Assembly: GCF_003688915.1 (NCBI RefSeq)
Contig: NZ_REFU01000002.1
Location: 797,016-861,015, forward strand
DNA from: Rhodococcus sp. SBT000017
GTDB lineage: Bacteria; Actinomycetota; Actinomycetes; Mycobacteriales; Mycobacteriaceae
Reading direction: 5' to 3'
DNA length: 64,000 nt
Shown here: positions 16,736 to 25,115 of the stretch, piece after piece
Numbering within the stretch: the stretch's first letter is position 1
Layout of the letters: every line of letters begins with the position of its first letter
The notes under the pieces: generated by a model
The model's database searches: none
Told to the model about the DNA's origin: nothing
The model's input: only the letters and a program-made list of their open reading frames with translations
Program-made: the position numbers and the translations under genes

Positions 16736-17692
16736 ATGACTCCCGACAACACCGACGCAGGCCGCACTCCCGGCCCCACAGGTCGTTCCGCAGGCTCCAC
16801 TCCCGGCCCCACAAGTCGTTCCGCAGGCTCCACTCCCGGCCCCACAAGTCGTTCCGCAGGCTCCACTCCCGGCCCGGCCACCCTTCAGCAGCTCCTGGCT
16901 TCCGGACTACACCCCAGCACCGTCTCGCGGCGCTTCACCCGCGTTCTGCCGACGGTCCATATGCGAGGGGAACCGTCGACGATGGATCGGTGTCGGGCCG
17001 TTTCGCTGTGGCGACCGGACGCCGTGCTCAGTCACCGGTCGGCCGCATACCTGCGGGGCTGGACGACGGAGCCGTCCACTCTCGATGCCACCGTCCCTCG
17101 CTCGGCGAGGTTGCGGCCACCGCCATGGCTTCGGCTACACCGTCGCGCACTCGATTCCGTGTTGGTCGACCAAGTCGAGACCCTGCCCTGCACCACCCCT
17201 GCGCAGACGATTCTCGATTGCCTGGCGGTACTCCCCCGCGCCGAGGCCGAGTTGCTGATCGACGAACGCCTGAAGTTCGGACTCGACTCCGCATCGCTCC
17301 TCTGCTTGCTCGAGCGGTTCCCGGGCCGACGTGGCAACGCAGAGTTGGCTCGCCAAGTTCGGTTGGCAGTGACCAGATTCGCCTCGGAACCGGAGCGGGC
17401 ATTGGGACGCGCGCTGCACCGGATCGGGCTCTACCTGGAGATGAATGCGGCAGTCGGTCCGTACATCTGCGACCTCGTCGACCGTCGCAGCCGAACGATC
17501 ATAGAAGTGGACGGGCGTGAATTCCACAGTGCAGCTGGGGTATTCAGCAAGGATCGGCGTAGGCAGAACGCGCTGGTGCTCGATCGCTGGCTGGTGCTGC
17601 GCTACTCGGCATTCGACGTACTGGCCGCACCGGACGTCATCGCCGGCGAGATTGCGTCGGTGATCCGGCGGCGTCGGGAATCGAGGCGATGA
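16736..17692 (+). CDS. AbiEi-like protein with C-terminal DUF559/Vsr-like nuclease-type domain
   Basis: 318 residues from ATG 16736. Residues about 10-43 are three and a half copies of an 11-residue repeat of the type PGPTSRSAGST. The middle part has AbiEi-like features (SLWRPDAVLSHRSAAYLRGW, TTPAQTILDCLAVL). The C-terminal part (EVDGREFHSA, then RRRQNALVLDRWLVLRYSAFDV) has the D/E-V-D-G-x2-H pattern of DUF559 endonuclease-fold proteins. Such proteins are frequent, often multicopy, in rhodococci. A defence or DNA-processing role is inference. The gene is flanked by related palindromes. Confidence 0.7.
   Translation: MTPDNTDAGRTPGPTGRSAGSTPGPTSRSAGSTPGPTSRSAGSTPGPATLQQLLASGLHPSTVSRRFTRVLPTVHMRGEPSTMDRCRAVSLWRPDAVLSHRSAAYLRGWTTEPSTLDATVPRSARLRPPPWLRLHRRALDSVLVDQVETLPCTTPAQTILDCLAVLPRAEAELLIDERLKFGLDSASLLCLLERFPGRRGNAELARQVRLAVTRFASEPERALGRALHRIGLYLEMNAAVGPYICDLVDRRSRTIIEVDGREFHSAAGVFSKDRRRQNALVLDRWLVLRYSAFDVLAAPDVIAGEIASVIRRRRESRR
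16765..16863 (+). repeat. 33-bp in-frame tandem repeat, three copies plus a partial
   Basis: Units at 16765-16797, 16798-16830 and 16831-16863 begin CACTCCCGGCCCCACARGTC and differ by one base; a partial fourth follows. The unit is a multiple of three, so it only lengthens the Pro/Thr/Ser-rich N-terminal linker. It contains CTCCACTCCCGG, the same core as the flanking palindromes. Confidence 0.85.
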
Positions 17693-17701
17693 CTGCACAC
17701 A

Positions 17702-17761
17702 ATGCTCCACTCCCGGAGCCGCGCACGACATTCATCGCACACGACCCCGGGAGTGGAGCAT
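17702..17761. terminator. long palindrome right of the AbiEi/DUF559 gene
   Basis: The 15-bp arms ATGCTCCACTCCCGG (17702-17716) and CCGGGAGTGGAGCAT (17747-17761) pair perfectly around a 30-bp loop. It lies between two convergent genes and could terminate both. The core sequence repeats the left palindrome at 16577-16636. Confidence 0.7.
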
Positions 17762-17773
17762 CAGTTGTCGAGA

Positions 17774-18178
17774 TCAAATTCGGACGCCGGTTCGCTCGTC
17801 ACTGTGTGCAATCACCCGAGAGGTGATCGGTGTCCGACGCGAGGAGAGCACCCCGAGCGCACCCATCGCGGCGATCACGAGTCCACCGATGATGGCGAAC
17901 AGGTCCGCAGCCAGCAATCCGGACGGGAACACCATCAGCGCGGGCGAGACTGCGAGCAGCATGCCGAGACCGACGTGGGTCCAGTGGCTTTGCCTCGACG
18001 ACGATCCGATGGCCCACAGCGCAGTCGATGCAGCGAGAATGCCGAGCACGAGGATGGCACCGGTGACTTCCTGGTCTCCCTGGACGGGGAGCCAGACGGT
18101 GGATGCGACGAGCACGGCTCCGGTGACGAATACGACGACGTCCCTGACGATTTCGGATGTGCGTTGACGGTTGGACAT
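17774..18178 (-). CDS. SPW-repeat-like membrane protein
   Basis: 134 residues from ATG 18178. Four hydrophobic segments are visible, with paired TM blocks of the type ATSTVWLP and GMLLAVSPALMVFP, which resemble the SPW repeat family. It should be an integral membrane protein of unknown function. A perfect 16-bp palindrome (18210-18225) sits 32 bp upstream of the start, where an operator is expected. Confidence 0.65.
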   Translation of the reverse strand: MSNRQRTSEIVRDVVVFVTGAVLVASTVWLPVQGDQEVTGAILVLGILAASTALWAIGSSSRQSHWTHVGLGMLLAVSPALMVFPSGLLAADLFAIIGGLVIAAMGALGVLSSRRTPITSRVIAHSDERTGVRI

Positions 18179-18209
18179 GACCGCTCCTCGTGGTGCGTGG
18201 TGAATAGCT

Positions 18210-18225
18210 CGTATACCGGTATACG
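18210..18225. promoter_or_regulatory. 16-bp perfect palindrome, candidate operator
   Basis: CGTATACCGGTATACG lies just upstream of the SPW-like gene. A similar element, GTACACCTGTATAG (11 of 14 matching), precedes the TetR gene at 22.9 kb, so that TetR may act at both places. Confidence 0.55.
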
Positions 18226-18279
18226 CCTTTACCTCGGCTAATGTTCCCGAACAGCCCCGAATTGTGATCCAGCAGCTAG

Positions 18280-18296
18280 TTGCCAATGCTGTTAAG
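18280..18296. promoter_or_regulatory. RamB-type candidate operator upstream of ramB
   Basis: TTGCCAATGCTGTTAAG matches the aceA-upstream element in 13 of 17 positions (shared pattern TTGCYAATGYTGYTAA). It ends 29 bp before the ramB start, suggesting autoregulation. Confidence 0.55.
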
Positions 18297-18325
18297 CCAA
18301 TTCTTCGCAGGCGTAGCCTGGCGAT

Positions 18326-19738
18326 ATGTCCAAAACCTTCGTCGGCGTGCGGCTTCGGCAGCTCCGCAGCGAACGCAGCATGAGTCAGGTGGCGCTGGCG
18401 CAGAAGCTGGGAATCTCGGCCAGTTATCTCAACCAGATCGAGCACGACGTGCGTCCACTGACGGTGCCGGTACTGCTGCGGATCTCCGAGGTGTTCGGCG
18501 TCGACACATCGTTCTTCGCCTCCGAGGACGACACCAGGCTGGTCGCCGAACTCCGCGAGGTGGCACTCGATCAGGACATGGGGATCGACGCCGATGCGCA
18601 CGAGATCGCGCAGATGGTCAGCTCACACCCGCAGTTGGCACGGGCGATGGTCAACATGCACCGCCGATACCGCAATACGACGGCTCAGCTGTTGGCCGCT
18701 ACCGAGGAGCGTTTCTCCGACGGCAGTGGCAGTGGTTCCATCAGCAAGCCGCACGAGGAAGTGCGTGACTACTTCTATCAGCGGCAGAATTATCTGCACG
18801 AATTGGACACTGCGGCAGAGGCTCTGACGTCGAGGATCCGATTCCATCGCGCCGACGTCGGCGGCGAGATCGCCAAGCGGCTGCGGACCGTTCACGATGT
18901 GCAGATCGTCAATCGCATCGACCTCGGCGAGAACGTGCTGCACCGGTTCGATCCGCAGACGCGAGTACTGGAGATTTCACCGCATCTCTCGGGCGGGCAG
19001 AAGGTGTTCAAGTACGCCGCCGAACTCGCCTATCTCGAATGCGGGGATCTGCTGAAGAAGATGGCCGACGAGGGCAATTTCACCAGTGAGTCGTCGAAGA
19101 AGTTGGCGGTGCTCGGTTTCGCGAACTACTTCGCCGCTGCGACGGTGTTGCCGTACCACCAGTTCCACGACGTGGCCGAGGACTTTAGGTACGACATCGA
19201 GCGGCTCTCGGCCTTCTTCTCGGTCAGCTACGAGACCATCTGCCATCGCCTGTCCACCTTGCAGAGACCCGAGTTGCGGGGTGTGCCGTTCTCGTTCGTG
19301 CGCGTCGATCGCGCCGGGAACATGTCGAAGCGACAGTCCGCCACAGGTTTTCACTTCTCGTCCAGCGGTGGCACGTGCCCGCTGTGGAATGTGTACGAGA
19401 CGTTCGCCTATCCGGGCAAGATCATGACGCAGATCGCCGAGATGCCCGACGGCCGCAGCTACCTGTGGATTGCGCGCACCGTGGAGCGACGCGCAGCGCG
19501 ATACGGTCAGCCCGGCAAGACCTTCGCGATCGGCCTCGGTTGCGAACTGCGCCACGCCGGACGACTGGTGTACGCCGACGGTCTGGACGTGCAGGGTTCG
19601 GCGGCGGCGACACCGATCGGAGCGGGCTGCCGGGTGTGCGAGCGCTCGAACTGCCCGCAACGCGCATTCCCGCCACTGGGCAAGGACCTCGACATCGACG
19701 AGCACCGAAGTTCGGTGTCCCCGTATCTCGTTCGCTGA
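18326..19738 (+). CDS. ramB: RamB, short-chain fatty acyl regulator of acetate metabolism
   Basis: 470 residues. An N-terminal XRE helix-turn-helix (residues about 8-62: LRQLRSERSMSQVALAQKLG, SASYLNQIEHDVRPL) is followed by the long ScfR/IrrE-peptidase-like domain, and a C-terminal cysteine group C435-x2-C438-x4-C443. In the related PrpR the cysteines bind an iron-sulfur cluster. RamB controls aceA and other acetate or fatty-acid genes in corynebacteria and mycobacteria (Rv0465c beside icl1). Its location near aceA and the shared operator-like motif support the same job here. Confidence 0.92.
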   Translation: MSKTFVGVRLRQLRSERSMSQVALAQKLGISASYLNQIEHDVRPLTVPVLLRISEVFGVDTSFFASEDDTRLVAELREVALDQDMGIDADAHEIAQMVSSHPQLARAMVNMHRRYRNTTAQLLAATEERFSDGSGSGSISKPHEEVRDYFYQRQNYLHELDTAAEALTSRIRFHRADVGGEIAKRLRTVHDVQIVNRIDLGENVLHRFDPQTRVLEISPHLSGGQKVFKYAAELAYLECGDLLKKMADEGNFTSESSKKLAVLGFANYFAAATVLPYHQFHDVAEDFRYDIERLSAFFSVSYETICHRLSTLQRPELRGVPFSFVRVDRAGNMSKRQSATGFHFSSSGGTCPLWNVYETFAYPGKIMTQIAEMPDGRSYLWIARTVERRAARYGQPGKTFAIGLGCELRHAGRLVYADGLDVQGSAAATPIGAGCRVCERSNCPQRAFPPLGKDLDIDEHRSSVSPYLVR

Positions 19739-19756
19739 GAAGAAAGGAAGACTGCC

Positions 19757-20521
19757 ATGACACGAATCGGCGTTGTACTCCGACCCGAACTTGCGCCGGA
19801 GGATCTCCTCGAGGCAGCACGCGCGGCGGACCGCGCGGGCGTCGACGAGGTGTGGTTGTGGGAGGACTGCTTCTACTCCGGCGGACTGTCCACTGCTGCA
19901 CTGGTTCTCGCGAGCACCGAACGCGTGAGCGTCGGCATCGGGGTGCTGCCCACTCCGATGCGCAACGTGGCCGCCACAGCGATGGAGATCGCCACCGTGG
20001 CCCGAGTCCATCCGGGGCGGCTACGCGTCGGGCTCGGACACGGTGTTCAGTCGTGGATGGGTCAGATCGGAGCTCGAGCGCAGTCGCCTCTGACATTGCT
20101 GAGCGAACAGATGGCAGCGCTCACCGCACTGTTGGCGGGCGAGAGCGTGACCGTGCAGGGTCGGTACGTCTCACTCGACAACGTGCAGCTCAATTGGCCT
20201 CCGCCGCAACCGCCGCCACTGCTCGTCGGTGCGACGGGGCCGAAGACTCTCGCTCTGAGCGGACGCACCGGTGTGGGCACCATCCTGACGAGCGAGACGT
20301 CACCGGATCAGGTGCGTGCTGCCGTCGAACAGATCGACGGTGGGCCGGGGCACGAGATCGTCGTCTACGTGGCCATGAGTTCCGATTCCGATGCCGCGCC
20401 GAGCAATCTGCAACGCTGGATCGACGCCGGTGCTACCACCGTCGTACTCGAGCCCGCTGCGGCCGAAACGGATCTGGCCGGCCTGTTCACGCACGCCGCG
20501 TCGTCGACGCAGCGGTTCTAG
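19757..20521 (+). CDS. LLM-class flavin-dependent oxidoreductase
   Basis: 254 residues from ATG 19757. The TIM-barrel luciferase-like pattern is clear (VWLWEDCFYSGG, VSVGIGVLPTPMRNVAATAM, LRVGLGHGVQSWMGQIG). It is shorter than many members (280-340 residues), consistent with an F420-dependent LLM reductase rather than a full monooxygenase. It follows ramB by 18 bp and could be co-transcribed. Its stop overlaps the convergent MBL gene by 4 bp. Confidence 0.85.
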   Translation: MTRIGVVLRPELAPEDLLEAARAADRAGVDEVWLWEDCFYSGGLSTAALVLASTERVSVGIGVLPTPMRNVAATAMEIATVARVHPGRLRVGLGHGVQSWMGQIGARAQSPLTLLSEQMAALTALLAGESVTVQGRYVSLDNVQLNWPPPQPPPLLVGATGPKTLALSGRTGVGTILTSETSPDQVRAAVEQIDGGPGHEIVVYVAMSSDSDAAPSNLQRWIDAGATTVVLEPAAAETDLAGLFTHAASSTQRF

Positions 20522-21519
20522 CGCTCTCGCAAGAACCGCCCCGCGTCCGCGAACGCCCGTGCTCGACGCGTCAGCGTGGGTGGCGCAGGCTTCTCGCCTC
20601 GCCACAGGCGGTAGAGGGTGCTCATGCTCAGGATGAGTCGTTCCGGTGAGTCCCAGTGCGCGTATGGCTGAAATTCACCTGATTTCAGCAGGTTTCGGGC
20701 GGCCACGGTGGAGTCGAGTCCGGCGTCGAAGCAGCTGCGTCCGGCCTCGGACACCCAGGTCCAGTAGTTGCGGACGGCGCGGATCTCGTCGGTGCCGCAC
20801 AGGGGTCCGTGGCCGGGAACGTAGACGGCGGCGTCGAGCTCGAGGAGGTGGTCGAGGGCGTCGATCCAGTTCTGCAGTGGTCCGTGCCAGAGCACCGGGG
20901 TGGCGTCGATGAACAGCAGGTCACCGGCGAACACCACACCGACGTCGGGGAGGTGGGCGATGAGGTCGCCTTCGGTGTGCGCCGGGCCGAGGTAGCGCAG
21001 GTGTACGGGTCGTCCTGCCACGTCGATGGTCTCGGTGGTCTCGAAGGTGTGGTCGGGCAGCCGCGGCAGAGCCCCGGGGAAGGTGGCGTCGCCGCGGACC
21101 CGGTTCATGTAGGAGCCCATCGCACCGACCGGTCCCGGCGCCCAGCCGATCCTCGCGCCGAGAGAGGCGAACGCGTCCACCCCTTTCGGTGGCGTTTCTT
21201 CCTTCATCGCGTGCAGTGACGCGGCGCTGGTGGTGATGCGAGCGGAGGCGGGGACGGTGTCGTTTCCCCACCAGTGATCGCCGTCGGAGTGGGTGTTGAG
21301 CACTTCGGTGATCGGCGCGTCGGCCACCAGTTCGGCGGTGTCGGCCACGACCCGCTGCGCCCAGTGCACATCCCACACGGTGTCGATCAGCATCGACGCG
21401 GAACCCGGCGCGACGATCAGTCCGGTGTTGGTCTGTCCCCAACTTCCGGGCGGCCGCATGAATGCCCAGGTGTCGTCGGCGATCTGTCGGTACCCCACCT
21501 CTGTGTCTCCCACCGCCAC
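20518..21519 (-). CDS. MBL-fold metallo-hydrolase
   Basis: 333 residues from GTG 21519. The metal-binding motif appears as NTHSDGDHWWGN (H-x-D-x-D-H variant), with further ligands in GPAHTEGDLIAHLPD and YVPGHGPLCG. A C-terminal helical tail extends the domain. It starts 3 bp after the Mqo-like gene, so the two form an operon. Substrate unknown; hydrolysis of a lactone or thioester-like metabolite is possible. Confidence 0.85.
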   Translation of the reverse strand: MAVGDTEVGYRQIADDTWAFMRPPGSWGQTNTGLIVAPGSASMLIDTVWDVHWAQRVVADTAELVADAPITEVLNTHSDGDHWWGNDTVPASARITTSAASLHAMKEETPPKGVDAFASLGARIGWAPGPVGAMGSYMNRVRGDATFPGALPRLPDHTFETTETIDVAGRPVHLRYLGPAHTEGDLIAHLPDVGVVFAGDLLFIDATPVLWHGPLQNWIDALDHLLELDAAVYVPGHGPLCGTDEIRAVRNYWTWVSEAGRSCFDAGLDSTVAARNLLKSGEFQPYAHWDSPERLILSMSTLYRLWRGEKPAPPTLTRRARAFADAGRFLRER

Positions 21520-21522
21520 AGG

Positions 21523-22845
21523 CTAGCCGCTGAGCAGCTCCCGCATGTGAGAGTCCCACTGTCGTTCCGGGAAGCACCGAGTCAACAGCTCGATCATGAT
21601 GGGCACGGCCGTGGACGCACCGGGCGACGCGCCGAGTACCGCGGCAATCGTGCCATCCTGCGAGGCAACCACTTCGGTGCCGAACTGCAGCGCACCGTCC
21701 TTCACGATCTGAGCGCGCTGACCGGCGTTGGTGATGGACCAGTCCGCCGATTCGGCGTACGGCAGAAATTCACGCAGGGCCGCGATCTTCCTGCTTCTCG
21801 TGGCGGTCAACTCGGAGAGCAGCAATCCGATCAACGGAGTGTTCTTGCGGGCCATCGACAGCAATGAGCCGATGTTGTCCCTACCGACCGATCGCGGAAG
21901 GTCCAGCATCGATCCGTGTTTCAGAAACTTCGGGTTCGCCCCGGCATACGGTCCGAACAGAATCGAACTCCGGCCGTCGACGATGCGAGTATCCAGGTGC
22001 GGCACCGACATCGGCGGAGCTCCGAAGGATGGCATCCCGTACACCTTGGCGTGGTGCCGATCGACCAGCTCGGGTCGATCGGAGCGTAGGAACTGTCCGC
22101 TGATCGGCAACAGTCCGTAGCCTCGCGCCTCGGGAATTGCAGCTCTGCGCAGCAACTTCAGAGCCCAGCCACCGGCTCCGACGAACACGAAGCGAGCGCG
22201 CTCCACCGGTCGACCGCCGCGTACGTCGAGTCGCCAGGATCCATCGCGATCCTGACTCAACCCTCGCACTTCACGGCCGGTCTCGACGCTCGCGCCTGCG
22301 ACCTCCATGGCCTCGAACAGCTGCCGCGTCGCTGCACCGAAGTCGACGTCGGTACCCGTCGCATCTCGGGTCGCCGCCCACTGCCCCGTCCTGCCCTCTG
22401 CCACGAGCGGTGCCCATTGCCGAAGTACTGCAGCGTCTTCGGTGTACTCCATCGCCTCGAACAGCGGGTGCGCGCGCAACGCACTGTGCCGTGCGCGCAG
22501 AAACTCGACGTTGTCGGCACCTCGTACGAGCGTCATGTGCGGCACCGGGCGCACGAAGTTCACCCGAGGAAGCGTCGACCAGAAGCGACGGGTAGTCGCG
22601 AACTGCTCGGCGATCCCCACGGCTCGATCGATGTCGACGGACCCGTCGGATCGCAGTGTCGTGTAGTTGGTCTCGCACAGTCCGGCATGACCGGTTCCGG
22701 CGTTGTTCCATCCGGCGGATGCTTCCGCTGCCACGCGAGGCAATCGCTCGAGCACCCGAATCGACCAGCGCGGTTCCAGTCGCTGCAGCAGTGTCCCGAG
22801 CGTTGCACTCATGATTCCGCCGCCGACGAGGATGACGTCGTCCAT
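21523..22845 (-). CDS. mqo: malate:quinone oxidoreductase-like FAD protein
   Basis: 440 residues. The FAD entry (DVILVGGGIMSATLGTLLQR) and the Mqo signature GWNNAGTGHAGLCETNYT are clear. Typical Mqo is about 490-500 residues, so this is a short paralog; no internal break is visible and the C-terminus (LGASPGASTAVPIMIELL) is normal. Malate oxidation is the family reaction, but a different 2-hydroxyacid is possible. RBS AAGGGGCGG precedes the ATG. It is divergent from a TetR and co-directional with the MBL gene. Confidence 0.8.
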   Translation of the reverse strand: MDDVILVGGGIMSATLGTLLQRLEPRWSIRVLERLPRVAAEASAGWNNAGTGHAGLCETNYTTLRSDGSVDIDRAVGIAEQFATTRRFWSTLPRVNFVRPVPHMTLVRGADNVEFLRARHSALRAHPLFEAMEYTEDAAVLRQWAPLVAEGRTGQWAATRDATGTDVDFGAATRQLFEAMEVAGASVETGREVRGLSQDRDGSWRLDVRGGRPVERARFVFVGAGGWALKLLRRAAIPEARGYGLLPISGQFLRSDRPELVDRHHAKVYGMPSFGAPPMSVPHLDTRIVDGRSSILFGPYAGANPKFLKHGSMLDLPRSVGRDNIGSLLSMARKNTPLIGLLLSELTATRSRKIAALREFLPYAESADWSITNAGQRAQIVKDGALQFGTEVVASQDGTIAAVLGASPGASTAVPIMIELLTRCFPERQWDSHMRELLSG

Positions 22846-22861
22846 TTTCCGCCCCTTTCTC

Positions 22862-22907
22862 GTACTAAGTACAAGTCACGCTAGCACCGACTCGTACACC
22901 TGTATAG
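22862..22907. promoter_or_regulatory. two candidate TetR operators in a divergent promoter
   Basis: GTACTAAGTAC (22862-22872) is an 11-bp palindrome; GTACACCTGTATAG (22894-22907) is an imperfect one overlapping a TATAGT -10-like hexamer. They lie between the Mqo-like gene and the TetR gene. The second resembles the 18.2-kb palindrome. Confidence 0.5.
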
Positions 22908-22915
22908 TTATGCCG

Positions 22916-23578
22916 ATGCCCCGCCTGACCAGGACTGCCGTCGTCGATGCCGCACTGGACGTCGCATACCGTCGCGGACTGGACTCGCTCACCATCCGCA
23001 AGATCGCCACCGAACTCGGCGTCTCCCCCATGGCGATCTACTGGCACGTCGAGAACAAGGACGAGCTACTCGACGCCATGGGCGACCGCGTCTGCCAGGA
23101 CCTCGAGATCACCGTGGATCCCACCGCCGCGTGGTGGGACCAACTGCGCACCGTGCACGAGGACTTCATGCGCGCCCTGCGCGCACACCCGGGGGCCGCG
23201 ACTATCGTGGTGCCGCGAATGCTGTTCTCTCCCAACAGCAGAGCCGCGATGGAACTCAGCCTGAAGCTCCTGCGTGAGGCCGGCTTCTCCGTTCCCGACG
23301 CCACCCAACTCGCCCGCCAGGGTGTTCGGGTCGCCATTTCGCTGATCACGGAGCCTTTGTTCACCGGTCTCGATGTCGAACCGGAGCGTCGGGCACACGT
23401 CGAGCAGGAGGTGGCGTCGACGATGGAATCCCTCGATCCCCAGGAGTTCCCGAACATCCTCGCTGCCGCCCCGCATCTGGCCGATGCCACGGCTCGGGCA
23501 GCGTTCGAGAAGCTCGGTCTCGACACATTCATCGCGGGCGTCCGGGCCCTTGCCCGGGAGAAGGACATTTCGTCCTGA
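22916..23578 (+). CDS. TetR-family regulator
   Basis: 220 residues from ATG 22916 (222 from an ATG at 22910). The later start fits a leaderless transcript with TATAGT 7 bases upstream. The HTH is RKIATELGVSPMAIYWHVENKDELLDAM, and the C-terminal part is the TetR_C_1-like ligand domain (FGV-type, TQLARQGVRVAISLITEPLF). It is divergent from mqo and upstream of the amine-catabolism genes, so it could regulate either side. Confidence 0.85.
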   Translation: MPRLTRTAVVDAALDVAYRRGLDSLTIRKIATELGVSPMAIYWHVENKDELLDAMGDRVCQDLEITVDPTAAWWDQLRTVHEDFMRALRAHPGAATIVVPRMLFSPNSRAAMELSLKLLREAGFSVPDATQLARQGVRVAISLITEPLFTGLDVEPERRAHVEQEVASTMESLDPQEFPNILAAAPHLADATARAAFEKLGLDTFIAGVRALAREKDISS

Positions 23579-23675
23579 TCGAAAGGAAGCCACTGGACAT
23601 CTTGTCGGGTGGCGAAGTCTCGTCCGTAGGTGCAGGCTTTGCAGAACCGAAACAGTCGACGCTAGGGGTTCAGTG

Positions 23676-25115
23676 ATGACGGTGCCTGTCCTGCAGAACT
23701 ACATCGACGGGGCGTTCGTGACGCCCTCGGGCACCGAGATGCTCGATGTGGTGAGTCCGGTGGACGAGTCGATCGTCGCCCACTCCCCCATCTCCGACGC
23801 CGCCGATGTCGATGCTGCGATGTCGGCCGCCGCCAGTGCATTCGAGACCTGGGGCAAGACGACGCCGGGCGAACGGCAGAAGGTGCTGTTGAAGCTCGCC
23901 GACGCCATCGAGGCGCACAGCGACGAGATCGTCGAAGCGCAGAGCCGCAACACCGGTCAGCCCAAGGCCACCATTGCCGCCGAGGAAGTCACCGTCGGTG
24001 CCGATCAGATCCGATTCTTCGCAGGCGCGGCGCGGATGCTCGAAGGCAAATCGGCGGGCGAGTACATGGACGGCTTCACCTCCTATGTTCGACGCGAACC
24101 GATCGGTGTCGTCGGTCAGGTGACGCCCTGAAACTACCCGTTCATGATGGCGATCTGGAAGATCGGTCCTGCGTTGGCCGCCGGCAACACCATCGTGCTC
24201 AAGCCGAGTGACACCACCCCCGAAAGCACGCTGGTGCTGGCGAAGCTCTCGAAGGGCATCGTCCCCGACGGCGTGCTCAACATCGTTCTCGGCAACGGCG
24301 GCACCGGAGCGGCCATCGTGGAGCACAAGACTCCCGGCCTGGTATCGATCACCGGTTCGGTGCGCGCCGGCATCGCTGTTGCCGTGGCCGCCGCCAAGCA
24401 GCTCAAACGAGCGCACCTCGAACTCGGCGGCAAGGCACCGGCAATCGTGTTCGACGACGTCGACATCAGCAAGGCCGCCGACGGTATCGCCGAGGCCGCC
24501 TTCTTCAACGCCGGTCAGGACTGCACCGCCGTCACCCGCGTCCTGGTACACGAGTCGGTGCACGACGCCCTCGTCGATGCCCTTGTCGCCAAGGCGAAGA
24601 CGCTGAAAGTCGGCCTCCCCGACGACCCCGATACCTTCCTCGGGCCACTGAACAACGTCAACCACTTCGGGCAGGTGAGCGCCAAGGTCGAGGGCATCGG
24701 CGCGCATGCCACCATCGTCACCGGCGGCACGCGCATCGGCGACAAGGGCTTCTTCTTCGAGCCCACCATCATCACGGGCGTGCAGCAGTCCGACCCCATC
24801 GTGCAGGAGGAGACGTTCGGCCCGGTGCTCACGGTGCAGAAATTCACCGACGAGGCGGAGGCCATCGCGCTGGCCAACGACGTCGACTTCGGCCTCGCAT
24901 CGAGCGTGTGGACCTCCGATCATGCACGTACACTGCGTATCTCGGCAGCTCTGGACTTCGGAGCCGTGTGGGTCAACTGCCACATCCCACTGGTGGCCGA
25001 AATGCCGCACGGAGGATTCAAGTACTCCGGCTACGGCAAGGATCTCTCGGCCTACGGGGTAGAGGACTACACCCGCATCAAGCACGTCATGAGCTCGACG
25101 GAGACTCTTCGATGA
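23676..25115 (+). pseudogene. aminobutyraldehyde dehydrogenase interrupted by an in-frame TGA
   Basis: The frame from ATG 23676 (MTVPVLQNYIDGAFVTPSGT) to TGA 25115 is 479 codons, the usual length of NAD-dependent aldehyde dehydrogenases. Codon 152 (24129-24131) is TGA exactly where the family has the Trp of PWNYP; the next residues NYPFMMAIWK are intact. The catalytic Glu (LELGGKAP) and Cys (NAGQDCTAV) are present. Everything outside that one codon looks functional. Similarity is to gamma-aminobutyraldehyde dehydrogenases, which oxidise 4-aminobutanal to GABA. The end overlaps the amine oxidase start (ATGA). One TGG-to-TGA change, a sequencing error or readthrough are the alternatives. Confidence 0.85.

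Noticed and set aside
16765..16863. A CRISPR array in the 33-bp repeats
   Set aside because: The units are directly adjacent without spacers and encode an in-frame peptide repeat.
24129..24131. Selenocysteine at the TGA in the aldehyde dehydrogenase
   Set aside because: The position is the conserved Trp of PWNYP, not a Cys or redox site, and no selenocysteine insertion hairpin is evident.
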